Of a stretch of 64,000 bases of DNA, positions 48,931 through 60,675 are shown in pieces. How positions within the stretch are numbered: position 1 is the stretch's first letter; every line of letters starts with the position of its first letter. The notes beneath the pieces were generated by a model that ran no database searches, was not told the origin of the DNA, and worked only from the letters and a program-made list of their open reading frames with translations. The position numbers and the translations under genes are program-made. This stretch comes from Sporodiniella umbellata (lineage: Eukaryota > Mucoromycota > Mucoromycetes > Mucorales > Rhizopodaceae): assembly GCA_025677835.1 (NCBI GenBank), contig JAIXMR010000011.1:263501-327500 (forward strand), in the 5' to 3' direction.

Positions 48931-50639
48931 ATGCGTAGATTTCAAAACAATGAAAATGAGCCTAGTAAAGATTTTCGATCTATGCTCTACAAAGTGGCCG
49001 AAAAATTCCCAAAGTGAATATAGTTTAATAAAACAGATAAATGCATGAACTAACCCTGTTTTCTGTTAGTCTTGATCATATACAGGTGGATGTGCTACGC
49101 TTGTTTTTGCATTCAAACCAACTTCCCGAAAACGTCTTGAACAAAGAAGTTTCAACCAAAATCACATTATCTGTGCATAATATACCCAATGGGCACAACG
49201 ATCTGAGACGGGCAATGACAAGCTTAGCTCGAAGGTGGTATAACATTAGTATTTTAAATATATCGAATATACCAATGAAGGTATGGACATATTGTTTGTT
49301 TCAAGCTACTTACTTTATCTTTATAGTCATCCGAACACACACAATCAACCACTGTTTCACTATATTATAAAATGAATGGGCATCATTTGATTCATACGGA
49401 CAAATCAGATACGAGCACTTTTATTCATGACCATAGTTACTCAAACCCAAAACAGCTAAATTTGGTTTATTTAAAGAGGAGTAGAAGAACAATTGAGGGT
49501 AAGCCTCATATTTACTAAACGGGCGATGAGGGGAAGGCTTTTTTTTTTATTAACTACCCCTAATCAGATTCGGAGTGGTGTACGTGTAAACATGTTGTAT
49601 CACCTGGAGATTTTCGAGATTTGCCTACAGAAGTGTATGTGGATATGACTATGAGAGGAAGCATATCATATCTTATGGCACAAGGAGCGTCTTCCGAATC
49701 AAAGTGGACTCATATACTGATGGCAGAAAAAAGTAAAACATAAAATTATTTTTTCGACAATTGCAGAGCCGATTGTTAACGTATACTGTAGATATCTTGT
49801 ATTTGTATTGTCTGAACAACCAGCTCCAATCCAGATTCTCAGCGTTAGTTGAAGACTCACAAGAATTGATTGAGGTGAAAGCAGAGGGGCAAAAGAAGAA
49901 TAAAGTAACGACAGAGAATGCAATAAAGACACAACAGTTTATCGATACAATACTCAACCCTAATTTACATGTGGACATAAATAGCCTGATGGAAGCAACA
50001 AATAAAAACCCACACTATAGATCTGTTTCCATTAATCCAGCCCGATACACTTATCGTTTTCCTATTACCCCTAGCATGGTATGTGCTACTCCAATCAGTT
50101 TCCAGATTGCTACCGAACCAAAAAGAATCAAAACAGAAGATAGGAACGATTCGATCAAACCAGAGGAGAGCACACCTATCGTTGATACGGAGGTTGACCA
50201 AGCATGGAGTCAGGTTCGAAAGTATGAGGACATGACATTGCGCGAGAGAGAAGATGCTGCCCAAGGAATTCTTTTGGATACCAAACCATATGTAAACGTA
50301 GGAACAAAAATCAACAGCAGCTTTAGGGGGCGCCGGAACGCACCCAAGCAAACTTTACAGCACGTTGTATCCAAGTATCCCGACCCTTCTTTAGCCACCC
50401 CTTATTTAGATGCGGTTCCTCCTACACTGGACGAGAAAGCCATTGAGGAAAAAGAAGCGCTTGAAAGACTAGGCAAGCCTGGAAGTTTGCTATGGCTTTA
50501 TTGGATGAATGAGAAAATCAGACAGAGAGAAGATCACCAAGAGGACATAGATATGGATATAGTATTAACGTACAAAAAGCCCAAAAAAGAATTTGAAGGT
50601 AGAGTGGCTAAGCCTGGCGAAAAGGGTGAGACAACATAG
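48931..50639 (+). CDS. unrecognised protein, probably nuclear
   Basis: Exons 48931-49013, 49070-49280, 49327-49498, about 49570-49733 and about 49769-50639. The first three joins are in phase; the N-terminus is MRRFQNNENEPSKDFRSML. The join into the last exon fails by one base at an A6 run (about 49727-49732): either a non-standard donor is used or the assembly has a homopolymer error. The product, about 490 residues, has a WCTCKH motif, a long hydrophilic C-terminal half with charged stretches and a short basic RGRRN patch, and ends PGEKGETT. No membrane segment. The family is not recognised; nuclear location is only a guess from composition. Confidence 0.6.
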
Positions 50640-52535
50640 ATCTCGGGACTGCAGTGTTTTTTTTCCCTCTTTTGTTGGAAATCCATATGAAAACGATGCT
50701 GTTTCTGTATAAACTAGAATTTCTTTTTGATTGTAGCACAATTTTGGCTTTTTTTCTTTTGTTGCTTTTACCAAAATTGGCGTGATCATGCGTTTATACA
50801 GTATGGTTTGGTGGTTCAATTTGAAGTTTTTGACATTTTATGTTACACTTATAACTCCGAGTAGTCCTTTTTAGTAAAAATTGTCAGACTAAAGGTTTTA
50901 ACTCACTTTTTTTTTAATCAGTTCAGTTGCTGGGAAAGAACCTGTAAAAAAAATATAGACTGAAAGCCTATCAATGCAAAAAAAAAATAGCTGTTTAGTT
51001 TGTTCTCTTTTCTTTTTTCAGCCGGTGCATTAAAAAAAGACAGTAAGGAGTAGTAGGCTGACACTAATACCCGTTTTCAGTATGCTCAGATGGCGTGGCT
51101 TCTGGGGCACATCCGTCTTCCGCATCAACCGGGCCTTTTTTACAGCCCAAACAATTACACTCGTTCTGACTCCACCTAAAAAAAAAAAAAAAGAGCGCCT
51201 TATCGTAATATTTTAAAGACTTTTTTTGGCAAATTTCTTGTTTTCAGCATTGAATTACTGTAGCCTTTGAATTAGTTGAGGTAGTAAAAAGTATGCAAAT
51301 ATAGTATAAATATGTGCTTTTACAACATAATTGTGTACAAACATAAAACAAAGAATAGAAACAAACAGAAAACCTTATTAAGTTAAAATATCTTATGTAT
51401 TTCGGTGTTACTAGCCGACTGAACGGTAGAGTGCTACTTGCTTTACCATTGGACACACGTATCATTTACTACAAAAGCCTAGTGTCAACTAAAAATAGAG
51501 CGGTTATCATCTGCTTAGTGTTAAAAAGTAATAATGCAAGATTGTTTCAAATAGATATTTGAAGTGTGTTATTAGATGTTTTACCTTCTTCCCAATTTTT
51601 TTCCGAGCTATTTTTTTAAGGAGAGTTACTAACCCTCAAGGATTGGTTGGCACTATCTTTTTAATATCCAATTAAGTGAGACACTGCCTTATTTACTAGT
51701 ATTAAACAGACATACAGTGGGAAGATCTGTCCCATTTCCAGATGTGCATAAAATAGAATTCTTTGGTGGAAAAAAGAAAACTCTATAAGCGGCTTTCTTC
51801 GAAGAAAAAAAAGGAGTATCATAACCAGCAAGAAGAAATCGTAGCTAAACAAGTTAGGTTAAGGCTCTAAATTGTGCATTAAACGTCCTTTTTTTTTCGT
51901 AACCAAGAACCTCGAACTCTACTCTGACAGCATTGAGTTGAATGATACTTTTTATTCAAATACCCTATTCTTCAGGCTTTTATATAGGAACAAAGCAGAT
52001 ATACTAATAAAGCAGCTACTCTGTTTATCAAAAGCTACTAACTAGAAGATTTAGTAAGGCCAGGATCCTTTGGTTAGTTGGTATTAAATTCACACATCCC
52101 CGCAGCTTCCCAAGGTTTGATTGTTGATATTTGTCTTACAGTGAAAGATGGGGATTCAGAAGAAGAAAAATATAGACAGTAGCTTTAAATAGAAAAACTT
52201 AAAGTCTAGTACATATCAATTGGAGAACATGGCTGAGGCAGGCAACTTTTTTGGGTGTCAAGTAGAAAACACATGCCTCACGCGATCATGGAACGCCAAA
52301 AGCACGAAAGCTTAACGGATGGCCTTTAGGGGGGGAAAAGCAGCGATGTGCTCCAAGATGCTTCTAAAATCGAGGCGAAAGGCAAAATAAGCGTGAAGTT
52401 CTCTTGCACAGTTTTTGACTTGCTGAGTTTGTGTAGTGTTTCCGAATATGGTAAATTTGGTTTTGAACAAAATTTTTCAATTTCGCGACACTTTTAGTTT
52501 ATTCCAAAAAGAAGCACTTTAATTCAGAATTTGCC
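50640..52535. other. intergenic region with one GC-rich island
   Basis: Mostly AT-rich and empty. The exception is about 51062-51180, a GC-rich island of about 115 bp open in several frames and bordered on its right by a poly-A tract that reads, on the minus strand, as a good polypyrimidine tract plus TAG acceptor. It may be an exon of an unidentified small gene; strand and frame cannot be decided by eye. Confidence 0.35.
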
Positions 52536-54480
52536 ATGTCTATAGAAAGCAACTTGCACCTGAACAATTCCTTCAATTCTTCTGAATATTCTTTGAAAGA
52601 CCTCTCGGCAATTAATGAAGCTGATGTAGTACTACACAACCCCGGAAAAGAGCCCATTGTAAGAGTAAGAGACATTGAAGCCGAGAGACCACAGCAAGGA
52701 AGTCGACAGAGGAAAAACGAATTTGAGCCTTATTTAAATGGCGACATTACAAACATTTCTCAATTCACAACAGAAAACATAGAACATCCAAAGCAGACAA
52801 AAAGCACTGAGGATTCTGCCAATTTAAATGGTACACAGCACAACGCTGACCCATTGTCTTTTATTGTTTATTAAAACGACTTGTGCCGTAGGAGATATAG
52901 CAACTCTTTTAAAAAAAGAACCGTATAATTATCAACAAATACACTACCCAGAATGGTTTAACAGTTCAACAATTCATGACAACGAAGTCTTGGCTTTACC
53001 TGAATTTTTTGAAGGAGGTCCTTTGACACCCGACGATTACATAGAGTATCGAAATACAATCATTGAGCATCATAGATCGCATCCAGATTATTATCTTACT
53101 GTAACTTCTTGCAAATCAAAGCTTCCACAGCTTGATTTAGTTACTGTAGTGAGAATTCACGGCTTTTTGGAATCAAACAAGTTGATCAATAATGCTGTAA
53201 TTCTATACAACACAAAATACCGTTTTCTTATTCATACTTTTTAGACTGATCCGCGTAGAAAAGTGTTCGACCCTTGTATTGAAGTCAGTCCTGAAGCACA
53301 AATTTCTCCTCACTCTCAAAGAGATTATCGTGATATCAGCAAAGGTGATCTGCAGTATTTAAGAAACCTCGTTTACGACGCCTCAGCAACACAAAATGTG
53401 AGAAAGCTATGGGACATTTCTGTTGAAGATCCTTTAAACGCAGACAACCGAAAGAAATACGATTGCAGCACATGTTATGTTGATTGTAATGAAATTAGAT
53501 ATCAATCGCTAAAATTCAAAGGCATTCAACTTTGTATCGATTGCTTTTTAGAAGGAAAGTTTTCAGCAGCACTATCAAGCGGTGACTTTCTTCGTGTAGA
53601 CGAGGCATCTAATGACTTAAATACGGAAGAAGAATGGTCAGATATGGAGGTTTTAAAACTTTTGGAGGGTGTAGAGAAATTTGACGACGATTGGTTACTT
53701 ATATCTGAACACGTTGGTAGCAGAACAAAGGAACAATGCATCACTAAATTCTTGCAACTGCCTATTAACGATGAGTTCCTATCCACTCGCCCTACAGAAA
53801 CTGAACTGGAAGAAATACCATTCGGCACTACGGAAAATCCAGTAATGACTATCATTTCGTTTTTATCAGGGCACGTCAATAGCGGTGTTGCTTCTGCTGC
53901 CGCAAAGTCTGCTCTAAAAGTTTTATTGGAGTCTGGTGAAGACAACACACCTGATGTGAACGACGAAAATACCGAATCTCGACCTATGGGTGGTGTTTCA
54001 AGTACTGAGACTGCAACTGATGAAGATAACTCGCTCGAAAGTATAAGCAAAAAAAGAGACGCTGAAAGTATTTTAGCAGAAAGCAATACACAAACAGAAG
54101 AAACCGGTGATGAGAAGATATCCCCCAAAAGGACCAAACTACAAGAAAACGTAGGTGCTTTTTCCAAAGAAACCATGGTAAAGGCTTCCAACGTTGCTTT
54201 AAAAGGCGCTGTAGAAACATCCAGAAAGCTAGCAAGTTACGAAAATGAAGAAATTCAACATTGGGCTAGGCTGGCTGTCAAAACAACCATTGAAAAGCTT
54301 TCTTTAAAGCTTCAACAATACGATGCATTAGAAACTTCTTTAGAAAATGAGCACGAGGAGATGGAAAAACAAGCAGCTGTCTTAGCAAGCTCTATTGAGA
54401 CTTTAGTATCCCAATATCATCCAGAACTTCAAAGCGATCAGCCTTTACACAATAACTTTAATATACCACAAACACAATAA
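52536..54480 (+). CDS. SWI/SNF or RSC complex subunit, Swi3/Rsc8 type
   Basis: Exons 52536-52830, 52892-53196 and 53245-54480 join in phase to 611 residues. Order of domains: an acidic N-terminal region, a SWIRM domain (about 105-200; YPEWFNSSTIHDNEVLALPEF, DYIEYRNTIIEHHRSHPD), a ZZ-type zinc finger (YDCSTCYVDC...IQLCIDCF, about 268-300), a SANT domain (EEWSDMEVLKLLEGVEKFDDDW, about 325-375) and a C-terminal coiled coil (about 520-600). This is the scaffold subunit shared by SWI/SNF-type chromatin remodelling complexes. Length matches Rsc8 better than Swi3. The 61-bp first intron is near the usual minimum here. Confidence 0.93.
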
Positions 54481-55855
54481 AATACTAGATCTTATTTGAT
54501 TCTTGAAAAAAAATCAAAAAGAAAACAGGGCATAGGTAAAACTCGCCTATTGTTTTGTCGTCTTTTTTCTTATAGCTTAAGCGATAGGATAAGTAATAAA
54601 AAATAAGCAAAGTAGCTTGGTTTTATATGTTAAAGATAGATTGGTACAGCTTTTTATAACTGCCAAAAGGCAAAAATTCTGTCACCCCAATCTAATAGAG
54701 ATTCTAATAGCTTGAGTATAGTCGAAAGGCATTTATCAGAAAGATTGATTCGGTATAGTGCAACCTATCGGAATATGCCGATAATAGAAGAAAAGGCCAT
54801 AGATATCAGTTGATTTCTTTTGCGTAACAAGCTCATCGCTAAGTTTGGTTATGTGAAGAACTTATTTTTATTAAAAAAAGATCAATATAGTAGTATAGAT
54901 ACTTTTTTTATAGGTTCTTTAGCTAGTATCCCGCCAAATCGTCTATTTTCTTCATAACAAATTAGGTTCTCACATAAACACAGCATCAATACTACCATCT
55001 CAAATAGAAAACAGCTAAAATGATTACCAAAGAGCTGCTACAAAAGCGTAAGGCATAAGAGGCGAAGCATAGTAGTTATTATCGAATGTAGAGCATACGC
55101 AAGCTGAACTCAAACGGTGTGAATAAATAAGATTTCTGATCGTCACTTGTGTATAATAAAAAAGGAAACATAGAAACTGCAACCGAAGCGCAAGTGCGTA
55201 TTTATGTCTACAAGAATCACACAGTTGACCGATCTTGAAAAGATTTTAATATAGAATCCCTTTAACTTTAGTATAGCTCTTATGTCTCAACTTCTTAGTT
55301 TTATTATCTGGTAGAAAACTTCTCAGCCCAGGTCCTCAGTTCTGGCAAGTTTTGCTAAATGTGGTAGTTGTGCTTCTAATTTTGTATAAACAACCGGATT
55401 TTGTTTCGGCACTCTTCTAGTTATCTTTTGTTGTCTAGCGTTTTAAATTAACCACTGTAATCTAGTCGGTTTTTGTTTTCTATAGCTATACTCTTTTTTG
55501 TCTTCATTCTTTTTTTTTGTTATCAAAGTTTAGTTAGTTGTCAACAAAGTACAATTGTTAAGCACAACTTTTGTATTCGCAACTTTAATTTTTTGAATAC
55601 CAGGAACCAATATATTATGTTCTATAGTTTGACTCAATAATTGTAAGCGTCACCTACCTTATTACTATTTAATGCAATTGAGAAAAGCTCAAAATTCTAA
55701 CGCAAACACTTGCTTTTTCAATAATCAGTATTGGACACGGCCTATTAATTAAAACCATCCTCATACTGTATATAAGCCACTAACTCTGTAAAAAAATTAA
55801 ACACCCGCTCAACATAAAACTGAATTTTTTTTAGTTTCTAACTTCTTGAACAAAA
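54481..55855. other. AT-rich intergenic region
   Basis: About 1.4 kb between two plus-strand genes. No gene, RNA or repeat recognised. The part next to the synthetase gene is T-rich (55803-55834). Confidence 0.45.
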
Positions 55856-58800
55856 ATGTCAACAGAAGCACCTAAAGTAAAGCTTTTAAAATGAGCGCAT
55901 TTTCTTTGATGACTAACTTTTAAATAACAAAAGACAGCTAAACGTGACACTCTTCGTGAGTTTGAAGGCAAAGCACGAGCTCTTTGGGAAAGCGAAAAGG
56001 CTTTTGAAGTCAACGCCCCCACCATTGAGGAGCATTCCAATTATGACGACCTTCACAAGACTCACCCTAAATACATGGCATGCATGCCCTATCCTTACAT
56101 GAACGGTCGTCTTCATTTGGGGCACGCTTTCACTTTCTCCAAGGTTGACTTTTGCATCGGTTACGAACGCATGAAGGGAAAGAGAGCCTTACTTCCTCAA
56201 GGCTTTCACTGTACTGGTATGCCTATTAAGGTAAGCTATTATACAATTGGTCTTGCTCTTGGTTTTAAGCTTTAGTATTGTGACATTTAGACTTGTGCTG
56301 ACAAACTCGCCCGTGAAATTGAATTATTTGGCAAAAACTTTGAAAAATACGATGCAGAAAAAGAAGTCGAGAAGAAAACCGAAAACAAAAACGTCAAGAG
56401 CAAGGTTGCTGCAAAGACAGGCAATGTTACCTACCAGTTCCAAATCATGCTTTCTTTGGGCATTCCAGTCACAGAAATCCACAAGTTTGCCGACCCTAAT
56501 TATTGGACTGAATTCTTCCCTCCTCAGACTATTAGCGATATGACTGCCTTTGGTGCTAAAGTGGATTGGAGACGTTCTTTCATTACCACCGATGCTAACC
56601 CTTACTACGACGCTTTTGTGCGTTGGCAAATGAGAAAACTAAGAGAGTTACAAAAAATCAAATTCGGTGAACGCTATACTATTTACTCTATCACTGACAA
56701 ACAACCTTGTATGGATCACGATCGTGCTTCTGGAGAAGGCTTGGGTCCTCAAGAATACACCGGTATTAAAATGGAAGTCCTTGACTGGTCCGATGCTGCC
56801 AAAGAAGCATTGACTGCCAGTAACGATATTCTCAAAGGAAAGAAAATTTACTTGGTAGCTGCCACACTTAGACCCGAAACTATGTATGGTCAAACCAACT
56901 GCTTTGTTGGTACAGAGATTAAATACGGAGTTTACAAAGTAAATGATAACGAAGCTTTTGTTATCACTGAACGTGCTGCTCGTAACATGGCTTACCAAAA
57001 AATCTTTGACAAGCAAGATATTGAAAAGCTGGCTGAAATTGATGGTAAAGCTATTGTAGGTACAAAGATCAATGCCCCCTTGAGTCAGTACCCCTCTGTA
57101 TATGTGCTTCCTATGGAGAACGTATTAGCAACTAAAGGAACCGGTGTTGTCACGTCTGTTCCTTCTGACTCTCCTGACGATTTTGCTGCATTAAACGATC
57201 TTAAGAAGAAGCCTGAATACTATAACATCAAAGCCGAATGGGCTTCTTTTGAACCTGTTCCTCTTATTGAAACACCTACTTACGGAAACCTCATCGCTCC
57301 TAGACTTTGCGAAATCAAAAAAATCAACTCGCAAAAAGATCGAATTCAACTCGCTGAAGCCAAGGCAATTGCTTATAAGGAAGCCTTCTATCAAGGTGTT
57401 ATGTGTGTTGGTGAGTTTTCCGGAATGAAGGTACAGGATGCCAAAAACAAAGTCAGAGATCAATTGATCAACGACAAATTGGCTTTTGTATACAACGAAC
57501 CTGAAGGAGTTGTCATGTCTCGCTCTGGGGATGAGTGCGTTGTTGCCCTGATGGATCAATGGTATCTCGATTACGGAGAGGAAGAATGGAAGATCAAGAC
57601 AAAGAAGTGCTTGTCTCAAATGAACACTTTCAGCAATGAAACTCGCAACCACTTCGAACAGGTATTAGACTGGCTCAACAAATGGGCTTGTGCTCGCAGC
57701 TTTGGACTTGGAACTAAGTTGCCTTGGGACGAACAATTCTTGGTTGAATCTCTTTCTGATTCCACTATTTATATGGCTTATTACACTGTTGCTCACTTTT
57801 TGCACAAGGATTTGAGAGGTAACGATGTTGGCCCTGCTGGCATTAAGGCTGATCAGATGACTGATGGTGTTTGGAACTATATCTTCAGACTTGGCGAGTA
57901 CCCCGCTGACTGCGGTGTTCCCCAAGCCACTTTGGATACTTTGAAGCGTGAATACGAGTATTTCTATCCATTGGATGTCCGTGCTTCTGGCAAAGATCTT
58001 ATCCCCAACCACTTAACGTTTTTCCTTTACAACCACACAGCCATTTTCCCTGAGGACAAGTGGCCTCAAGGTGTACGTTCAAACGGTCACTTGTTACTTG
58101 ATTCCAAAAAGATGTCTAAGAGTACTGGTAACTTCATGACTATGAGCGACGCCATTATCAAGTACGGCGCTGATGCCACTCGTTTTGCTCTTGCTGACGC
58201 TGGTGACTCTGGTGAGGATGCTAATTTTGAAGATTCCACCGCCAACGCTGCTATCTTGCGTCTCCACACTCTCTTGGAATGGACTGAAGAGCAGCTTGCT
58301 AAGGCCAATACTCTTCGTACCGGAGAATTGAACTTCTTTGACAAGATCTTCGAAAACGAGATGAACAAGCTCATTGTTTTATCTGAAGCTGCTTTCGATG
58401 CCACTTATTATCGCGAAGTTCTCAAGAATGGCTGCTATGAATTCCAAGCTGCTAGAGATGCTTATCAAGTTGCATCTACTGATGTTGGTATGCATAAAGA
58501 TCTCATTATGCGCTATATAGAAAACCAAACCCTCCTTTTGTCTCCTATTACTCCTCACTGGTCTGAACACGTATGGGGAACAATCCTGAAAAAAGAAGGC
58601 TTAGTCATCAACGCACCTTTCCCCAAGCCCACTGCACCTGTAGACGAAACACTTGAGGCTGAAACTCGTTATATTCGTAAGACTACAAAAGCTGTGCGTG
58701 ACGCTGAGCTTAACTTGATCAAAAAGAAAAAGAAAGGAAAGGCTGCTGAAGCTGAATACAAGCCAAGTGAAGACAAGTCACTTAAGATTTTCGTTGCTAC

Positions 58801-59173
58801 AAAGTTCCCTGAGTGGCAAGAAGCTAGTTTGAACGTGATGAGAGCTAACTATGCTGACGGCAAATTTGATGATGTCAAGATCCGTCAAGAGCTTGGTGCC
58901 CAAGGAATGTTGAAAGACAAAAAAATAATGCCTTTCATTCAAGAACAAAAGAAGCTTATTGAAAAAGAGGGACCCGATGCATTCAATCGTGCTTTGATCT
59001 TCAATGAAGTCGAAACCCTTGAAAAAGCTGTGGACGAACTTAAGCGAGCCCTTGGATTCCACACCATTTCAATTTTCGGCCACGATCAATGGCCTGAAGA
59101 GCATCTCAAGACCGCCGAAAACTCCATCCCTGGCGTTCCTTCTTTCAGTTTCAAAAATGAAGCTAAACAATAA
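55856..59173 (+). CDS. leucyl-tRNA synthetase, cytosolic
   Basis: Exons 55856-55876 (21 nt), 55934-56230 and 56291-59173 join in phase to 1066 residues, typical for eukaryotic/archaeal-type cytosolic LeuRS. The enzyme charges tRNA-Leu with leucine. The HIGH motif is HLGH (residues 68-71) and the KMSKS motif is complete at about 713-717 (KKMSKSTGN). The editing (CP1) domain is present, with RPETMYGQTNCFVG, TKGTGVVTSVPSDSPDD and the conserved Asp of SRSGDECVVALMDQW. The C-terminal domain has the eukaryotic tail. The acceptor AAAAG before 55934 was chosen because it alone keeps the frame (MSTEAPK then TAKRDTL). Confidence 0.97.
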
Positions 59174-59384
59174 ATCTTTACATTAGACTTTGAAACAGCA
59201 TGAAACAGTCTATACTTTTCTTTATTCAATATATTAAGGAGCATAGATATAAGGTCAAAGACACCTTTTAATCAAACAAAATAAAGGGAAAACACCCAAT
59301 GCTTTAGGTTTTTTTTAAAAAAAAAAGAAGTTTAATAGCGTATAAAAGAAATGAGTGAAATGGTCCAAAGCGTCTGAACTTTCT

Positions 59385-60447
59385 TTAGTTATATCGATAA
59401 TCCCTGGCAGTATGATTTGGTTGGTAGTCCCCTGAAAAAAACTCTTTGTCGTGTTGATGCATGAAGGCTAAAAAGTCTTCAAATCTACTCTTTAGCTCGT
59501 TTTGTGTTTCAGTATCGAAGCTTGTTTGGCTCATTAGGCTTGGTATTTCAACTAGTAAACTGTAAATGCTCTATTGCAATATATATACTTGCGTATATGT
59601 TCATATCAATGTATACCAAATAAGCGAAGTAAATGTTCTGCACCGTAGACGCTACTTGGAGTTTTATCTGTGCATACTTCATGGTATTGCTGGTATTCGT
59701 TTCGATAGAGAAGTAGAGTACTCAAAGTTTTATTAAAGTACAACCTTATTCCTCTCATAAACTCGTTTAAAATGTCGTCTTTCCTAGTAAACTCTGAGCA
59801 AAGCTGTCATGATTTTCTTTTGTAATCTGTTCATACACTGAATGCTGCTCCTGGTAATCTTCTAATATTTTATCGACTGTGCACTCGCTTGGAATTGTCA
59901 AAATGAGTCTGTTTTTCGTAATGTTTTCCCAATCGTCTACGAGAATTCCCTTTAGTGACTCAGGCATTGTAAGCTTGAAATCTATTTTTTTAATGTCGTC
60001 ATCTAATCGTTGTCTATCTATATCAGAGTCTCTATATCTTTTTCGGCTTTTTGATTCTACTGGATCTCTTGTCGTACTTCTAGAAGTTTTTGACCTTGCA
60101 TTAATTTCCTGTAATTGTTTTTGTTTTTGGCGATTGTTTTCGGTATATTTCATAACTCTGTCTTCTGTAACCCACTCATCCCAACTATGAACGTGTTTAA
60201 ACAAAGAAATTTTGAAATTTACTCACGTTTGCTTCCATCCCTTGTAGTGTACAAAGTACATTTCAATCTCTTGATCGTTATCTTCCTTTTTCGCCCTTTT
60301 GATGATCTATTGGATAGTCAACAATTAGGGTTTTTTCTTTCTTTCTTTTTGAGCGAACAGTACCTTTGCCTCATAAATAAAGGGGCCGTGGTAGCATAGC
60401 ACTTTTTCATCCTGATCAAAGTCAAATTCCTTTTGGTCTTTCACCAT
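59385..60447 (-). CDS. chromodomain MRG15/Eaf3 protein
   Basis: Minus-strand gene with about six exons. The N-terminal chromo-barrel domain reads DEKVLCYHGPFIYEAK, then EIEMYFVHYKGWKQ and WDEWV, split by two introns. After a basic linker (SRKRYRDSD) comes the MRG domain (LTMPESLKGILVDDWENITK, ECTVDKILEDYQ, then LLLYRNEYQQYHE and HLLRLF), ending DYQPNHTARDYRYN. Eaf3/MRG15 binds H3K36-methylated nucleosomes and is shared by the NuA4 acetyltransferase and Rpd3S deacetylase complexes. The start at 60447 is the first ATG upstream of the chromodomain. A repeated 12-bp motif lies 100-230 bp upstream. Confidence 0.92.
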
Positions 60448-60546
60448 CTCAATTAGCGTTTTGTGTTGGAAGTTGCTTCTTTCCAAGAAGAAAAGTGACT
60501 TTATTTTTTCCATATTTGGAATTTTGAACGTACAGTGCCTCCACCC

Positions 60547-60675
60547 CAAAGCTCGCTTTCATCTCCGACCAATTCTCGCCCAAAGCTCGCTTAAATGTCA
60601 TTCAATTTTTGTGTTTGATCTAAAGACAAACTAAAGTGATTCTTTATTGATACGTTTTTAAAAAAGCGAGCTTTG
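60547..60675. promoter_or_regulatory. 12-bp motif, two direct and one inverted copy
   Basis: CAAAGCTCGCTT occurs exactly at 60547-60558 and 60581-60592, 34 bp apart, and in inverted form (AAGCGAGCTTTG) at 60664-60675. The block is 100-228 bp upstream of the MRG15/Eaf3 start codon (60447, minus strand) and is GC-richer than its flanks. A 12-bp exact match three times in 129 bp is unlikely by chance, so a transcription factor site or a stem-forming element is plausible. Confidence 0.55.

Noticed and set aside
53526..54191. Long Ser-rich open stretch opposite the Swi3/Rsc8 gene
   Set aside because: Antisense shadow of a Glu/Ser-rich coding exon.
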